DNA of 64,000 nt, taken from Thermomonas haemolytica. Lineage in GTDB: Bacteria > Pseudomonadota > Gammaproteobacteria > Xanthomonadales > Xanthomonadaceae. Shown piece after piece: positions 1-10,507 of the stretch (the first letter of the stretch is position 1; each line of letters starts with the position of its first letter). The notes beneath the pieces are model-generated. The model was given only the letters and a program-made list of their open reading frames with translations. It ran no database searches and was not told the origin of the DNA. A program made the translations under genes and the position numbers. The stretch is from the NCBI RefSeq assembly GCF_004346265.1, contig NZ_SMAP01000002.1, forward strand, positions 1-64,000, given 5' to 3'.

Positions 1-44
1 AGCTTGTAGTGCCTTGTCCCCTCGCACGAAGGGCATCGCTTCAT
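1..44 (-). CDS. 5' end of an unidentified gene, cut by the window edge
   Basis: Reading leftwards from an ATG at 44 gives MKRCPSCEGTRHYK and then the window ends. A GAGGA Shine-Dalgarno-like element lies 7 bases upstream of the ATG, which supports a real start. The CPSC pair looks like the first half of a small zinc ribbon, but 14 codons are too few to name a family. The gene would follow the thiolase on the same strand, 76 bases downstream. It could be a chance reading. Confidence 0.4.
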   Translation of the reverse strand, partial: MKRCPSCEGTRHYK

Positions 45-120
45 GACCAAATCCTCGTTGATCTGGTCCGGTTTGGCTAGGAATTACCTTTTCTTGCCTG
101 CGCCCCGCGGGCACGCGCCA

Positions 121-1398
121 TCAGCGCTCCAGGATCGCCACCACGCCCATGCCGCCGGCAGTGCAGATCGACACCAGGCAACGGCCGCGGCCGCGCTGCT
201 TGAGCTCCTTGGCGGCGGTGGCGACGATGCGTGCGCCGGTGGCGGCGAACGGATGGCCGGTGGCCAGCGAAGAGCCGTTCGGGTTGATCCGGTTGGGGTC
301 GATCCGGCCCAGCGGGGCGGAGAGCCCCAAGCGGTCGCGGCAGTAGTCGGCGCTTTCCCAGGCGCGCAGGGTGCACAGCACCTGCGCCGCGAACGCCTCG
401 TGGATCTCGTAGAAATCGAAGTCCTGCAGGCTGAGGTGGTTGCGCGCCAGCAGTTCCGCCACCGCGACGGTGGGCGCCATCAGCAGGCCCTCGCCGTGCA
501 CGAAATCCACCGCCGCCACCTGGGCGTCGCGGATGTGGCACAGCACTTCATGCCCGTGCTGCGCCGCCCAGTCGTCGCTGGCCAGCAGGCAGGCGGCGGC
601 GCCGTCGGTGAGCGGGGTGGAGTTGCCGGCGGTCAGGGTGCCGCGGCCGGAGGTCTTGTCGAACGCGGGCTTGAGCGTGGCCAGCTTCTCGATGCTGGTA
701 TCCGGGCGCAGGATGTTGTCGCGCGAAACGCCGCGGAAGCTCACCACCAGGTCGTCGAAGAAGCCTCGCGCGTAGGCGGCGGCCAGCTTGTGGTGGGAAT
801 CGGCGGCCAGCGCGTCCTGCGCATCGCGCGGGATGTTCCATTCCTTCGCCATGTCCTCGCAGTGCTGGCCCATCGACTTGCCGGTGCGCGGCTCGGCCAC
901 GCCGGGGAACTCCGGCTTCAGCTCGGACAGCCGGAACCCCTTGAACGCGGCCAGCTTCTGGCCGAGGGTCTTGGCCGCGGCCGCGCGCAGCAGGCGCTGG
1001 CGCAGGGCCTTGCCGTACACGATCGGCACGTCCGAGGTGGTGTCGGAGCCGCCGCCGATGCCGGCCTCGATCTGGCCCGTCGCGATCTTCCCGGCGATCA
1101 GCAGGAGGCTGTCCAGCGAGGTGCCGCAGGCGCGCTGCAGGGTGATGCCCGGGGTCAGCGGCGACAGTCCGGAAGAGAGCGTGGCCTCGCGCGCCAGGTT
1201 CCAGTCGGACGAGTGCTTGATCACCGCGCCCATCGCCACCTCGCCTAGCTGCTGGCCGTGCAGGCCGAATTTCTCGACCAGCGCGCCCAGGGTGCGCACC
1301 GACAGCCCGAGGTTGCCGACGTCGGCGTAGGCGGTGTTCTGCCGGCAGAACGGAATGCGGACGCCACCCAGCACGGCGACGGGACGACCATGTTGCAT
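121..1398 (-). CDS. fadI: Acetyl-CoA C-acyltransferase (FadI-type thiolase)
   Basis: A 425-residue thiolase that cleaves 3-ketoacyl-CoA with CoA in fatty acid beta-oxidation, or condenses acetyl-CoA in reverse. The nucleophilic Cys is at about residue 91 in QRACGTSLDS. The catalytic His lies in IHEAFAAQ, GHPFAATGAR follows, and the second active-site Cys is in ICTAGGMG near the C-terminus. Length and the HEAFAAQ/GHPFAATG pattern resemble E. coli FadI (about 436 residues) more than short biosynthetic thiolases. No fadJ-like partner is beside it; the gene to its right is divergent. It starts at ATG 1398. The exact chain-length preference cannot be read from sequence. Confidence 0.85.
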   Translation of the reverse strand: MQHGRPVAVLGGVRIPFCRQNTAYADVGNLGLSVRTLGALVEKFGLHGQQLGEVAMGAVIKHSSDWNLAREATLSSGLSPLTPGITLQRACGTSLDSLLLIAGKIATGQIEAGIGGGSDTTSDVPIVYGKALRQRLLRAAAAKTLGQKLAAFKGFRLSELKPEFPGVAEPRTGKSMGQHCEDMAKEWNIPRDAQDALAADSHHKLAAAYARGFFDDLVVSFRGVSRDNILRPDTSIEKLATLKPAFDKTSGRGTLTAGNSTPLTDGAAACLLASDDWAAQHGHEVLCHIRDAQVAAVDFVHGEGLLMAPTVAVAELLARNHLSLQDFDFYEIHEAFAAQVLCTLRAWESADYCRDRLGLSAPLGRIDPNRINPNGSSLATGHPFAATGARIVATAAKELKQRGRGRCLVSICTAGGMGVVAILER

Positions 1399-1474
1399 GC
1401 TTCACCTCGAGGACGCGCCCGCGGCGCGGGCATAATGGCGAGTGTAGCGTTGCCCCGCCGAGCCTGGACTCCAC

Positions 1475-2347
1475 ATGCCGCCCACCGCCCCCGACGCCGC
1501 CGGATTCCGCGGCGTGATCGCCCTGGAACTGCGCGACGGCGCGCCACCGGCCCAGGCCGCGCTGGACGCCGCCGGCGCCGGCGACGTGGCCGAACGCCTC
1601 GGCCGCGACCTCGCCAAGCTGGTGCCGGAAGTGGCCGCCTGCGAGCTGGCCCTGCTCGGCGCCCACTTCGACCCGGCCGAGGCCCTGCGTCCGGGCTGGC
1701 CGCTGCACCGGCGCGCGCTGGAACTGCTGCAACGCGCGCCCGGGCGGGCGCAGGGTGCACGCATCGTCGGCTTCGGCGCGGACGCGCAGGGCGCCGTGCC
1801 GCTGCCACTGCAGGCCGATCCCGCACTGGCCGGCGGCGTCCTGCGGGTGCTGCCGTTCGTGCTGCGCGGCGAGGCCGCCGAAGGTGCCGGCGCGGCGCTG
1901 GAAGCACTGCTGCTGGACCGCGGGATGGCCGCGGCCGACACCGCGCTGGCGCTGCAGGACGGCCTGGGCGCAACGCTCGAACACGCCCGCTACCTGAGTC
2001 TGCACGACCTGCTGGCGATCATGGCGATGCAGTACCGCAACGTCGGCCTGGACGGGCTGTGGTCGCTGCTGGAAACCGCGCTGCTGGACCCCGCCGGCAC
2101 CTGCCTGCTGGACGCCCCACCGGAGCCGCTGGCGCGCTACGCCGACGGCGAGGTGCGGATCGCCCTGCTCGACCCCGCCGCCTGGCGCCGGCGCAACCTG
2201 CCCGACGAGACCGACGGCGCCCGCCTGGAGCGCGGCTTCGCCCTGTTCCAGGCCCGCCAGCGACAGTACGCCGCGGTGCTGGGCGCCCATGCCATCGACG
2301 TCAACTTCGTGCACTGCGGCGACGGCGATTCCGCCTGCCTGCACTGA
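1475..2347 (+). CDS. Conserved hypothetical protein, 290 residues
   Basis: I do not recognise this protein. It is 290 residues, Ala/Leu-rich and largely helical in appearance, with no signal peptide or obvious membrane span. It ends in a Cys-containing tail (HCGDGDSACLH). Codon use matches the neighbouring core genes. It starts at ATG 1475, divergent from the thiolase, with a -10-like CATAAT about 40 bases upstream at 1432-1437. The gene converges on sodC. It is likely cytoplasmic; no function is proposed. Confidence 0.7.
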   Translation: MPPTAPDAAGFRGVIALELRDGAPPAQAALDAAGAGDVAERLGRDLAKLVPEVAACELALLGAHFDPAEALRPGWPLHRRALELLQRAPGRAQGARIVGFGADAQGAVPLPLQADPALAGGVLRVLPFVLRGEAAEGAGAALEALLLDRGMAAADTALALQDGLGATLEHARYLSLHDLLAIMAMQYRNVGLDGLWSLLETALLDPAGTCLLDAPPEPLARYADGEVRIALLDPAAWRRRNLPDETDGARLERGFALFQARQRQYAAVLGAHAIDVNFVHCGDGDSACLH

Positions 2348-2361
2348 ACCCGTGTCCCTCC

Positions 2362-2377
2362 CGGCGCGGACGCGCCG
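2362..2377. terminator. Possible bidirectional hairpin between convergent genes
   Basis: A perfect 7-bp stem with a two-base loop (CGGCGCG-GA-CGCGCCG) fills the 30-bp gap between the convergent 290-residue gene and sodC. It touches the sodC stop codon. No T tract follows on either side, so termination is only suggested by position. Confidence 0.3.
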
Positions 2378-2944
2378 TCAACGAGTGACGCGGATCACCC
2401 CGCAGGCGATGCGCGCACCAGCATTGCCCGCCGGCTGGCTGCGGTAGTCGTCGGGCGCGGCGTGGACGATGATCGCGCGGCCGGCGATGTCGTTGGCCGC
2501 GCCGGTGCCGAGGCTGACGCCGGCGACGTGCACGTCCACGCGCGCCACGCCGTTGGCGTCGGCCACCAGGTTGTCGGCGTCGCCGGCATGGTGGGCACCG
2601 TGGCCGGCGCGGCCGTGCGGCTGCGCATCCGGATTGAAATGGCCGCCGGCGCTGCTGGCATCGGCCGCGCTGCAGTCGCCCTTCTCGTGGATGTGGAAGC
2701 CATGGCTGCTGCCGGGCGGCAGGCCGCCGATTTCGCCCGTGAGATGCACGCCATCGCCCATCGGCACCAGCACCAGGCGTCCGCTGACCAGGCTGCCGGA
2801 GGCGGCGGCGAGGTTGGTCACGGCCTCGCGCGCGCTGCCGGACGTGGCGGCCGCGGTCGGCAGCGGTGCGGGCGGCGGCGCGCTGGCGCAGGCGGCCAGG
2901 AGAACGCTGCAGGCGGTGGCAAAGGAAATCGCAATCGGCTTCAT
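2378..2944 (-). CDS. sodC: Cu/Zn superoxide dismutase, lipoprotein
   Basis: A 188-residue periplasmic Cu/Zn superoxide dismutase that converts superoxide to peroxide and oxygen. The N-terminus is a lipoprotein signal ending LAAC. Metal ligands are visible in GFHIHEKGDC, GGHFNPDAQPHG, HAGDADNL and the C-terminal RAIIVHAAPDDY. The Cys of KGDC and the Cys near the C-terminus (ARIACG) are the usual intramolecular disulphide. The start at 2944 is chosen over an upstream in-frame ATG at 2974 because GGAGGA sits 6 bases before it and the signal peptide begins there. It lies 3' of ntrBC on the same strand, 69 bases away. Confidence 0.92.
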   Translation of the reverse strand: MKPIAISFATACSVLLAACASAPPPAPLPTAAATSGSAREAVTNLAAASGSLVSGRLVLVPMGDGVHLTGEIGGLPPGSSHGFHIHEKGDCSAADASSAGGHFNPDAQPHGRAGHGAHHAGDADNLVADANGVARVDVHVAGVSLGTGAANDIAGRAIIVHAAPDDYRSQPAGNAGARIACGVIRVTR

Positions 2945-3013
2945 GGGGGATCCTCCGCGAATGGGCCGCATCACTCTACCCGCGCACGCCGGATGCCGGC
3001 ATGAAGCCGCGGA

Positions 3014-4415
<1,402 letters not shown>

Positions 4416-4423
<8 letters not shown>

Positions 4424-5462
4424 CGGCCTGCTCCGTTTCGCTGCCCAGCGGCAGCAACAGGGTGAACACGGTATGCCCCGGGCGCGAGCGCCAGGTGAGC
4501 GCGCCGCGGTGTTCGCGCGCCACCTGCTGGGCCAGCGCCAGGCCCAGCCCGGTGCCGTCGGCGCGCCCGCTGACCAGCGGCAGCAGCAGGTGTTCGGCCA
4601 ACTCCGGCGGCACCCCGCGGCCGTCGTCCACCACCTCCAGCCGCAGCGCCAGCGTCGGCGGCGCGCTGCCGATGCGCGCGCCATGCTCGGCGCGGGTGCG
4701 CAGGCTGACGTGGCCGGCGCCGGCCTCGATCGCATTGCGCACCAGGTTCCAGACCGCCTGGCTCAGGCGATCGCCGTCGGCCAGGAATTCCGGCAGCGAA
4801 GGGTCGTAGTCGCGCTGCAGCTGGACCGCCCAGCCGGCATCGCTTTCGGCCAGGCGCAGCACGCGTTCCAGCACCGCGTGGATGTTGACCGGCGCGAACG
4901 GCCGCGGCGGCGCCGGGCTGAGCAGCTGGTCCACCAGCGCCGACAGCCGACCGACCTCGCTTTCGATGATCGCGGTCAGCTCGCGGCCTTCCGCGTCCAT
5001 CCGCCGCGCCAGCAGCTGCGCCGCGCCCTTGATGCCCAGCAGCGGGTTGCGCAGCTCGTGCGCCAGCCCTTTCAGCGAGGCCGCCAGCGCCGCTGGCAGC
5101 AGCTGCGCCGGGTCCTCGCCGGGGAACTCGTCCACCGGATGCGCTTCCAGCCACAGCCCGTCCTCCGCCGGGGACAGCCACACATCGGCGAACTGCGCCG
5201 GCGCGGCGCCGGGCAGGGCCAGCCCCAGCCGCCGCAGCCGCAGCGGTGCCTGCAACCCGCGCGCCAGGCCGGCCGCCAGCTGCTGGCCGTCCTGTTCCAG
5301 CGCGGCCGCGTGCAGCCCCAGCAGGCGGCGCTGGCCGACGCCCAGCCAGCGCGCCATCGCCAGGTTGGCGAACACCACCGCCCCGCCTGCATCCAGCCGC
5401 AGCAGCGGGGTGCCCAGGGTGTCCAGGGTTTCGAGAGTCGCGCTGTCCGCCGGCATCACCAT
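4416..5462 (-). CDS. ntrB: Nitrogen sensor histidine kinase NtrB (GlnL)
   Basis: A soluble histidine kinase of about 348 residues that phosphorylates NtrC under nitrogen limitation and is controlled by PII. An N-terminal PAS domain is followed by the H-box around LAHELRNPLLGIKGAAQLL, then the N box (WNLVRNAIEAG) and G boxes (DDGRGVP, GTGLGLALA). There is no membrane span. The start is uncertain: in-frame ATGs at 5462 and 5456 have no Shine-Dalgarno, and the region just upstream is a 19-bp palindrome, so the mRNA may be leaderless or nearly so. Extension further upstream would run into the divergent GGDEF-EAL gene and reads like non-coding sequence. Confidence 0.88.
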
Positions 5463-5481
5463 TTGCACTAATCTAGTGCAA
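5463..5481. promoter_or_regulatory. Candidate NtrC-binding palindrome at the ntrB start
   Basis: Eight-base arms TTGCACTA and TAGTGCAA are perfect inverted repeats around a 3-bp centre. The core is GCAC-N7-GTGC, the spacing of the published enterobacterial NtrC consensus. It abuts the first ntrB start codon and lies about 80 bases from the start of the divergent GGDEF-EAL gene. A site here would most simply repress ntrBC (autoregulation), as NtrC does at glnL in E. coli. The match is seen; the role is inferred. Confidence 0.7.
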
Positions 5482-5562
5482 ACACCGTCCACCCGCGCAG
5501 CTTCAGCTGCCGGCCGCGCGGCCGAAAAACAACCTGAACACGCCGGCTTCCCCATCGACCGC

Positions 5563-7458
5563 ATGCCCATCCCAACGCGCCTGCCCGACGCGCCGCCCGA
5601 TCCGCTTGCCAACCGCCAGCGGCGCCGGCTGTGCCAGGTGCTGTGGCTGCTGGTGGGGGCCTTCACGCTGGTGGTCGGCATCAACCTCGCCAGCGGCGCC
5701 GCCCGCACCGCCGAACTGGAGGGACTGATCGCCAGCCTGCTGCTGGTGGCGCTGCCGATCGTGCGCCGTCACTTCCGCGGCGCGGTCGCGCTGACCGCGG
5801 CATCGCTGCTGCTGGGCCTGATCGTGCTGATCGCGCACAACCAGGGGCTGTACGACGAGGCGGTGCTGGCGTTCCCCGCGCTGCTGCTGTTCGCGGGCAT
5901 GTTCGGCTCGCGGCGGATGTTCCTGGGGCTGATGGCGATCGTGCTAGCCGCGATCGTCGCGCTGTTCTTCCTGCACCAGGGCGGGTTGGTGGTCAGCCAG
6001 CCGCTGGTGCCGATGGACTGGCGGCGGCCCTTCGTGATCGGCCTGATCCTGGCCATCACCGGCCTGTTCGTGTGGCTGATCGTGGGCGATCTCAACGCCA
6101 CCGTGCGCCAGCTGGAGGAAGACAAGGAGGCGCTGGAGCAGTCGCATGCACAGATCGAGATCCTCGCCCAGCGCGACAGCCTGACCAACCTGCCCAACCG
6201 CGCGCTGGCCAAGGACCGGCTCACCTACCTGCTGCAGCAGGCACGGCGCAACGGCGGCATGGTGGCGGTGATGTTCCTGGACCTGGACAACTTCAAGACC
6301 ATCAACGACTCGCTCGGCCATTCCGCCGGCGACGCGCTGCTGTGCCAGGTGGCCGATACCCTGCGCGGCTGCGTGCGCGAATCCGACACCGTGGCGCGGG
6401 TCTCGGGCGACGAGTTCCTGGTGCTGCTGGGGGAGCTGCAGGACGAGGACGCGATCGTCGCGGCGGTCGCCAAGCTGACCCACCTGCTGGGCCAGGCGTT
6501 CGTGGTGGAGGACGTGGACGTGCTGGTGACGGCCTCGCTGGGGATCGCGGTGTCGCCGCGCGACGGCGACGACCCCGACACCCTGCTCAAGCACGCCGAC
6601 ATGGCGATGTACCGGGCCAAGGACGCCGGCCGCAATACCTTCCGCTTCTTCGACCCGAGCATGAACGAGAGCGTGGTCGAACAGCTGCACCTGGCGGCCG
6701 GCCTGCGCAGCGCGCTGGGCAGCGAGCAGTTGATGCTGCACTACCAGCCGCAACTGGAACTGGCGAGCGGGCGCATCGTCGGCGCCGAGGCGCTGCTGCG
6801 CTGGCGGCATCCGGAGCTGGGCTGGATCTCGCCTGCGCGTTTCATCCCGGTAGCCGAGCGCAGCGGCCTGATCCACGAACTCGGCGCCTGGGTGCTGCGC
6901 CAGGCCTGCATGGACGCGCAGTCCTGGCGCGAGCTGGGTTTGGGCGAGCTGGGCGTGGCAGTGAACGTCTCGGCCGTGCAGTTCCGCCGCGACGGGCTGG
7001 AGCGCCACGTCGCCCGCGCGCTCGCCAGCAGCGGCCTGCCGGCGCAGGCGCTGGAGCTGGAGCTCACCGAATCCCTGCTGATGGCCGACGCCAGCCACCT
7101 CGGCAACGTGCTGCAGCGGCTCAGCACCAGTGGCGTGCAGATCGCCATCGACGACTTCGGCACCGGCTATTCCAACCTCGGCTACCTGCGCAATTTCGCG
7201 GTGGACCGGCTGAAAGTGGACCAGTCGTTCGTGCGGCGCATGACCAGCAACCCGCACGACGAGGGACTGGTGCGCGCGATCATCGAAATGGGCCACTGCC
7301 TCGGCCTGCAGGTGGTGGCCGAGGGCGTGGAGGACGCGCAGACGCTGGCGCGCCTGGCCGACTTCGGCTGCGAACGCGGCCAGGGCTTCCACTGGTCGCC
7401 GGCGCTGCCGCCGCAGGACTTCATCGCCTTCGTGCAAGCCCACCAGGCCCGCGCCTGA
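5563..7458 (+). CDS. Membrane GGDEF-EAL protein (c-di-GMP turnover)
   Basis: A 631-residue inner-membrane protein. About six hydrophobic spans fill residues 20-180, then a short coiled coil (about 183-210, QLEEDKEALEQSHAQIE) leads to a GGDEF domain and a C-terminal EAL domain. The cyclase signature reads SGDEF, a variant found in both active and inactive enzymes. The EAL domain looks intact: EALLRW, NVSAVQF, ELTESLLM, DDFGTGYSN, KVDQSFV and AEGVED. It is therefore probably a phosphodiesterase, with cyclase activity uncertain. The ATG at 5563 follows a Pro/Arg-rich leader; upstream in-frame sequence overlaps ntrB and is not coding. It is divergent from ntrBC and may share its NtrC-type palindrome. 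Confidence 0.85.
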   Translation: MPIPTRLPDAPPDPLANRQRRRLCQVLWLLVGAFTLVVGINLASGAARTAELEGLIASLLLVALPIVRRHFRGAVALTAASLLLGLIVLIAHNQGLYDEAVLAFPALLLFAGMFGSRRMFLGLMAIVLAAIVALFFLHQGGLVVSQPLVPMDWRRPFVIGLILAITGLFVWLIVGDLNATVRQLEEDKEALEQSHAQIEILAQRDSLTNLPNRALAKDRLTYLLQQARRNGGMVAVMFLDLDNFKTINDSLGHSAGDALLCQVADTLRGCVRESDTVARVSGDEFLVLLGELQDEDAIVAAVAKLTHLLGQAFVVEDVDVLVTASLGIAVSPRDGDDPDTLLKHADMAMYRAKDAGRNTFRFFDPSMNESVVEQLHLAAGLRSALGSEQLMLHYQPQLELASGRIVGAEALLRWRHPELGWISPARFIPVAERSGLIHELGAWVLRQACMDAQSWRELGLGELGVAVNVSAVQFRRDGLERHVARALASSGLPAQALELELTESLLMADASHLGNVLQRLSTSGVQIAIDDFGTGYSNLGYLRNFAVDRLKVDQSFVRRMTSNPHDEGLVRAIIEMGHCLGLQVVAEGVEDAQTLARLADFGCERGQGFHWSPALPPQDFIAFVQAHQARA

Positions 7459-7494
7459 GGGCCGGCGGAGACACGCGACGCGCGGCGGCATCGC

Positions 7495-7514
7495 AGATGG
7501 CGCGGCCGGAGGGG
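7495..7514 (+). repeat. Imperfect copy of the tRNA-Arg 3' end
   Basis: The 20 bases here match the 20 bases at 7619-7638, which include the CCA end and acceptor stem of the adjacent tRNA-Arg, at 18 of 20 positions. It lies in the 160-bp gene-free stretch between the GGDEF-EAL gene and the tRNA. Such partial tRNA copies can mark an old integration event, but no integrase is nearby. Confidence 0.4.
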
Positions 7515-7621
7515 CGAGCGGCCGCGCCTGCGAAGCGCCCGCTTCGCGCGGACAGCGAGCGCCCGAGCGCCCGAGCGCTATGCGCGAGGGCGGGGAATCC
7601 CGCAAGAAGCGCCGTCGAAGA

Positions 7622-7698
7622 TGGCGCGCCCGGAGGGATTCGAACCCCCGACCAATGGCTTCGGAAGCCACTACTCTATCCGGCTGAGCTACGGGCGC
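7622..7698 (-). tRNA. tRNA-Arg (anticodon CCG)
   Basis: A complete 77-nt tRNA on the minus strand. The 7-bp acceptor stem GCGCCCG/CGGGCGC is perfect, the D arm contains AGCTCAGCCGGATAGAG, and the T arm contains GTTCGAATC. The anticodon loop TTCCGAA sits on the stem GTGGC/GCCAT, giving anticodon CCG, which reads Arg codon CGG. CCA is encoded at 7622-7624. It stands alone, between a GGDEF-EAL gene and ubiA. Confidence 0.97.
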
Positions 7699-7776
7699 GT
7701 GGTGCGCGATGGCGGGCATCGCGGGGGCGCATTCTCGCACGATTGCGGGCGCTTGTGCCGCTGGTACCCTTGCCGG

Positions 7777-8691
7777 ATGCCGATACACGCCCTTTCCACG
7801 CTGCTTCCTCCTCGCTGGCGCGAGCGCCTGCACCAGTACTGGCGGCTGGTGCGCGGCGACCGCCCGATCGGCTGGCTGCTGCTGCTGTGGCCCACCTGGT
7901 GGGGGCTGTGGCTGGCGGCCAAAGGCGTGCCGCCGGCGTGGCCGCTGGTGGTGTTCACCCTGGGCGTGTGGCTGACCCGCTCGGCCGGCTGCGTCATCAA
8001 CGATTACGCCGACCGCTGGCTGGACGGCAGCGTGGAGCGCACCCGCATGCGGCCGCTGGCGACCGGCGCGGTGTCCGGGCGCGAGGCGCTGGCGGTATTC
8101 GCGGTGCTGATGCTGGTGGCGTTCGCGCTGGTGCTGAGCCTGAACCGGCTGACGGTGTGGATGAGCGTGGTCGGGGTGTTCCTGGCCGCCACCTATCCCT
8201 ACCTCAAGCGCTACACCTACCTGCCGCAGGTGTACCTGGGCATGGCCTTCGGCTGGGGCATCCCGATGGCGTTCGCCGCGCTGACCGGCGACGTGCCGCC
8301 GCTGGCCTGGGTGCTGTACGTGGCCAACATCTTCTGGGCCACCGCCTACGACACCTGGTATGCGATGGTGGACCGCGACGACGACCTGCGCATGGGCGCG
8401 AAGTCCACCGCGATCCTGTTCGGTGAGATGGACCTCATCGCGCAGGGCGTGCTGTACGCCGGCATGTTTCTGGCGCTGGCGCTGGCCGGCCGCCAGGCCG
8501 CCCTGGGCTGGCCGTACTGGGCCGGGCTGGGCGTGGCCGTGGTGCTGGTGGCCTGGGAATTCGGACTGGCGCGCACGCGGGCGCGCGCCGACTGCTTCCG
8601 CGCCTTCCTACACAACCACTGGGTGGGGATGGCGGTGTTCGCGGGGATCGCGCTGGACTTCGCGCTGCGCGCAAAAACGCTCGCGGCCTGA
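7777..8691 (+). CDS. ubiA: 4-hydroxybenzoate octaprenyltransferase
   Basis: A 304-residue inner-membrane prenyltransferase that attaches the polyprenyl tail to 4-hydroxybenzoate in ubiquinone synthesis. The first Asp-rich motif is [20 protein letters not shown] at about residues 75-95; the second is the [14 protein letters not shown] region. Around eight hydrophobic spans follow the UbiA pattern. The ATG at 7777 gives the usual length; the longer frame upstream runs through the tRNA. Its 3' end faces comF. Confidence 0.93.
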   Translation: MPIHALSTLLPPRWRERLHQYWRLVRGDRPIGWLLLLWPTWWGLWLAAKGVPPAWPLVVFTLGVWLTRSAGCVINDYADRWLDGSVERTRMRPLATGAVSGREALAVFAVLMLVAFALVLSLNRLTVWMSVVGVFLAATYPYLKRYTYLPQVYLGMAFGWGIPMAFAALTGDVPPLAWVLYVANIFWATAYDTWYAMVDRDDDLRMGAKSTAILFGEMDLIAQGVLYAGMFLALALAGRQAALGWPYWAGLGVAVVLVAWEFGLARTRARADCFRAFLHNHWVGMAVFAGIALDFALRAKTLAA

Positions 8692-8704
8692 GCCGGCGCG
8701 CCGC

Positions 8705-9421
8705 TCACGCCACCCGCGCGCACACCCACGCTTCGACCCGCGCCACCCCGGCCGCGCGCAGCGCGGCAGCGGCGGCGTGCAGGGTGGCACCGGTGGTCAT
8801 CACGTCGTCGAACAGCACCACATGCGCCGGCAGCGGCACGTGCGTGCACACCGCGAACGCCCCCTGCAGATTGCGGCGGCGGGCATCGGCATCCAGCCGG
8901 GTCTGCGCCACGGTGGCACGGCGGCGCTGCAGCAGGTCGGTGCGCAATGGAACCCCCAGCGCGCGCGCCAGTGGCCGCGCCAGTTCCAGCGCCTGGTCGT
9001 AGCCGCGCTGGCGCAGGCGCGATCGATGCAGGGGCAGCGGCAGCAGTGCTTCGGGGCGCGGCAGCGCGGCGAAGCGCTCGGCCAGGCAGCCGGCCAGCAC
9101 GCGGCCGGCGGCGAAATCGGCGTGGAACTTCAGCCGCGGCAGCAGCACATCCAGCGGGAAGGCGTAGGCAAATGCGGCATGCACCGCGTCCAGCGGCGAG
9201 GCCGTGGTCGCGCAGTCCACGCAATCGCCGGACTGCGCCAGCGGCAGCGCGCAGCGCGGGCAGGCCCGCGGCGACCAGGGCAGCGCCGCGCGGCAGCCGG
9301 CGCACAGGTCGCACCCGTGCATCCCGCGATCGCCGCAGACCACGCAGCGCGGTGGCAGCAGCCATGCCAGCGGCGCGCCGTCAACTTGCGGGGCTTCGTG
9401 TTGGTTGACGGCGGCAGGCAT
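8705..9421 (-). CDS. comF: ComF family phosphoribosyltransferase-like protein
   Basis: A 238-residue ComF/GntX-type protein linked to DNA uptake or use of external DNA. An N-terminal zinc-ribbon-like region carries several CxxC pairs (CVVC, CDLCAGC, CPRC, CVDC). The C-terminal phosphoribosyltransferase motif is [39 protein letters not shown] is characteristic of the family. The start at 9421 is chosen because it is the last ATG before bioB, which diverges 49 bases away; an ATG further up overlaps bioB. In xanthomonads comF commonly neighbours bioB. Confidence 0.87.
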   Translation of the reverse strand: MPAAVNQHEAPQVDGAPLAWLLPPRCVVCGDRGMHGCDLCAGCRAALPWSPRACPRCALPLAQSGDCVDCATTASPLDAVHAAFAYAFPLDVLLPRLKFHADFAAGRVLAGCLAERFAALPRPEALLPLPLHRSRLRQRGYDQALELARPLARALGVPLRTDLLQRRRATVAQTRLDADARRRNLQGAFAVCTHVPLPAHVVLFDDVMTTGATLHAAAAALRAAGVARVEAWVCARVA

Positions 9422-9470
9422 GCATCCCAGACTGCCGGCCTGCCCGTTTGCCGTCAGTCGGAAAACCGCC

Positions 9471-10505
9471 ATGCCCGAGGTCACCGCCTTCCCCGTCCGC
9501 CACGACTGGAGCCGCGCCGAAGTCGAAGCCCTGTTCGCGCTTCCCTTCCCCGAGCTGCTGCATCGCGCCGGCACCGCCCATCGCCAGCATTTCGATCCCA
9601 GCGAGGTGCAGATCAGCACCCTGCTGTCGGTGAAGACCGGCGGCTGCCCGGAGGATTGCGGCTATTGCCCGCAGGCGGCGCGCTACCACACCGGAGTTGC
9701 GGCGACCAAGCTGATGGACACCGAGGCGGTGGTGGAAAAGGCACGCCAGGCCAAGGCCGCCGGCGCCTCGCGCTTCTGCATGGGCGCGGCCTGGCGCAGC
9801 CCGAAGGACCGCGATATCCCGAAGGTGGCGGCGATGATCCGCGAGGTGAAGGCGCTGGGGCTGGAGACCTGCGCCACCCTCGGCATGCTCAGCGGCGCGC
9901 AGGCGCAGGCGCTGAAGGCCGCCGGGCTGGACTACTACAACCACAACCTCGACACCGATCCCGAGTACTACGGCGACATCATCCACACCCGCGAGGTGCA
10001 GGACCGCCTGGACACCCTGGCGCACGTGCGCGACGCCGGCCTGAAGACCTGCTGCGGCGGGATCGTGGGCATGGGCGAATCGCGCCGCCAGCGCGCCGGC
10101 CTGCTGCAAACCCTGGCCAACCTGCCGGCGCATCCGGACTCGGTGCCGATCAACCGCCTGGTGCAGGTGGAAGGCACCCCGCTGCACGGCACGGTGGAGC
10201 TGGATCCGTTCGAGTTCGTGCGCACCATCGCGGTCGCGCGCATCCTGATGCCGGCCTCGATGGTGCGCCTCTCCGCCGGGCGCGAGACCATGAGCGACGA
10301 GCTGCAGGCGCTGTGCTTCCTGGCTGGTGCCAATTCGATCTTCTACGGCGAAAAGCTCTTGACCACCGGCAACCCCGACACCGAACGCGACCAGGCGCTG
10401 TTCGCGCGCCTGGGCCTGCGCCCGATGGCGGTCGAATCCGCGCAGGACGACCGCATCGACGCCTGCACCACCACGGTGCACGCCGGGATCACCGAAGCGG
10501 CCTGA
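9471..10505 (+). CDS. bioB: Biotin synthase
   Basis: A 344-residue radical-SAM enzyme that inserts sulphur into dethiobiotin. The radical-SAM cluster motif is [10 protein letters not shown] (CxxxCxxC), and the family-specific motifs [13 protein letters not shown] and GIVGMGE are present. The arginine-containing [11 protein letters not shown] near the C-terminus is also conserved. ATG 9471 lies 49 bases from the comF start. I found no BirA-type inverted repeat in that gap, so control by the classical operator is not evident. bioF follows two bases after the stop codon, so the genes form an operon. Confidence 0.96.
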   Translation: MPEVTAFPVRHDWSRAEVEALFALPFPELLHRAGTAHRQHFDPSEVQISTLLSVKTGGCPEDCGYCPQAARYHTGVAATKLMDTEAVVEKARQAKAAGASRFCMGAAWRSPKDRDIPKVAAMIREVKALGLETCATLGMLSGAQAQALKAAGLDYYNHNLDTDPEYYGDIIHTREVQDRLDTLAHVRDAGLKTCCGGIVGMGESRRQRAGLLQTLANLPAHPDSVPINRLVQVEGTPLHGTVELDPFEFVRTIAVARILMPASMVRLSAGRETMSDELQALCFLAGANSIFYGEKLLTTGNPDTERDQALFARLGLRPMAVESAQDDRIDACTTTVHAGITEAA

Positions 10506-10507
10506 GC

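Noticed and set aside
5463..5708. Extension of ntrB to an upstream ATG at 5708
   Set aside because: The added residues have no PAS-like character, cross the palindrome and overlap the divergent GGDEF-EAL gene.
7458..7700. Prophage or island integrated at tRNA-Arg
   Set aside because: No integrase or phage gene nearby; only 124 bp separate the tRNA from its partial copy.
9422..9470. BirA-type biotin operator between comF and bioB
   Set aside because: No TTGTAAACC-like half-sites or long inverted repeat in the 49-bp gap.
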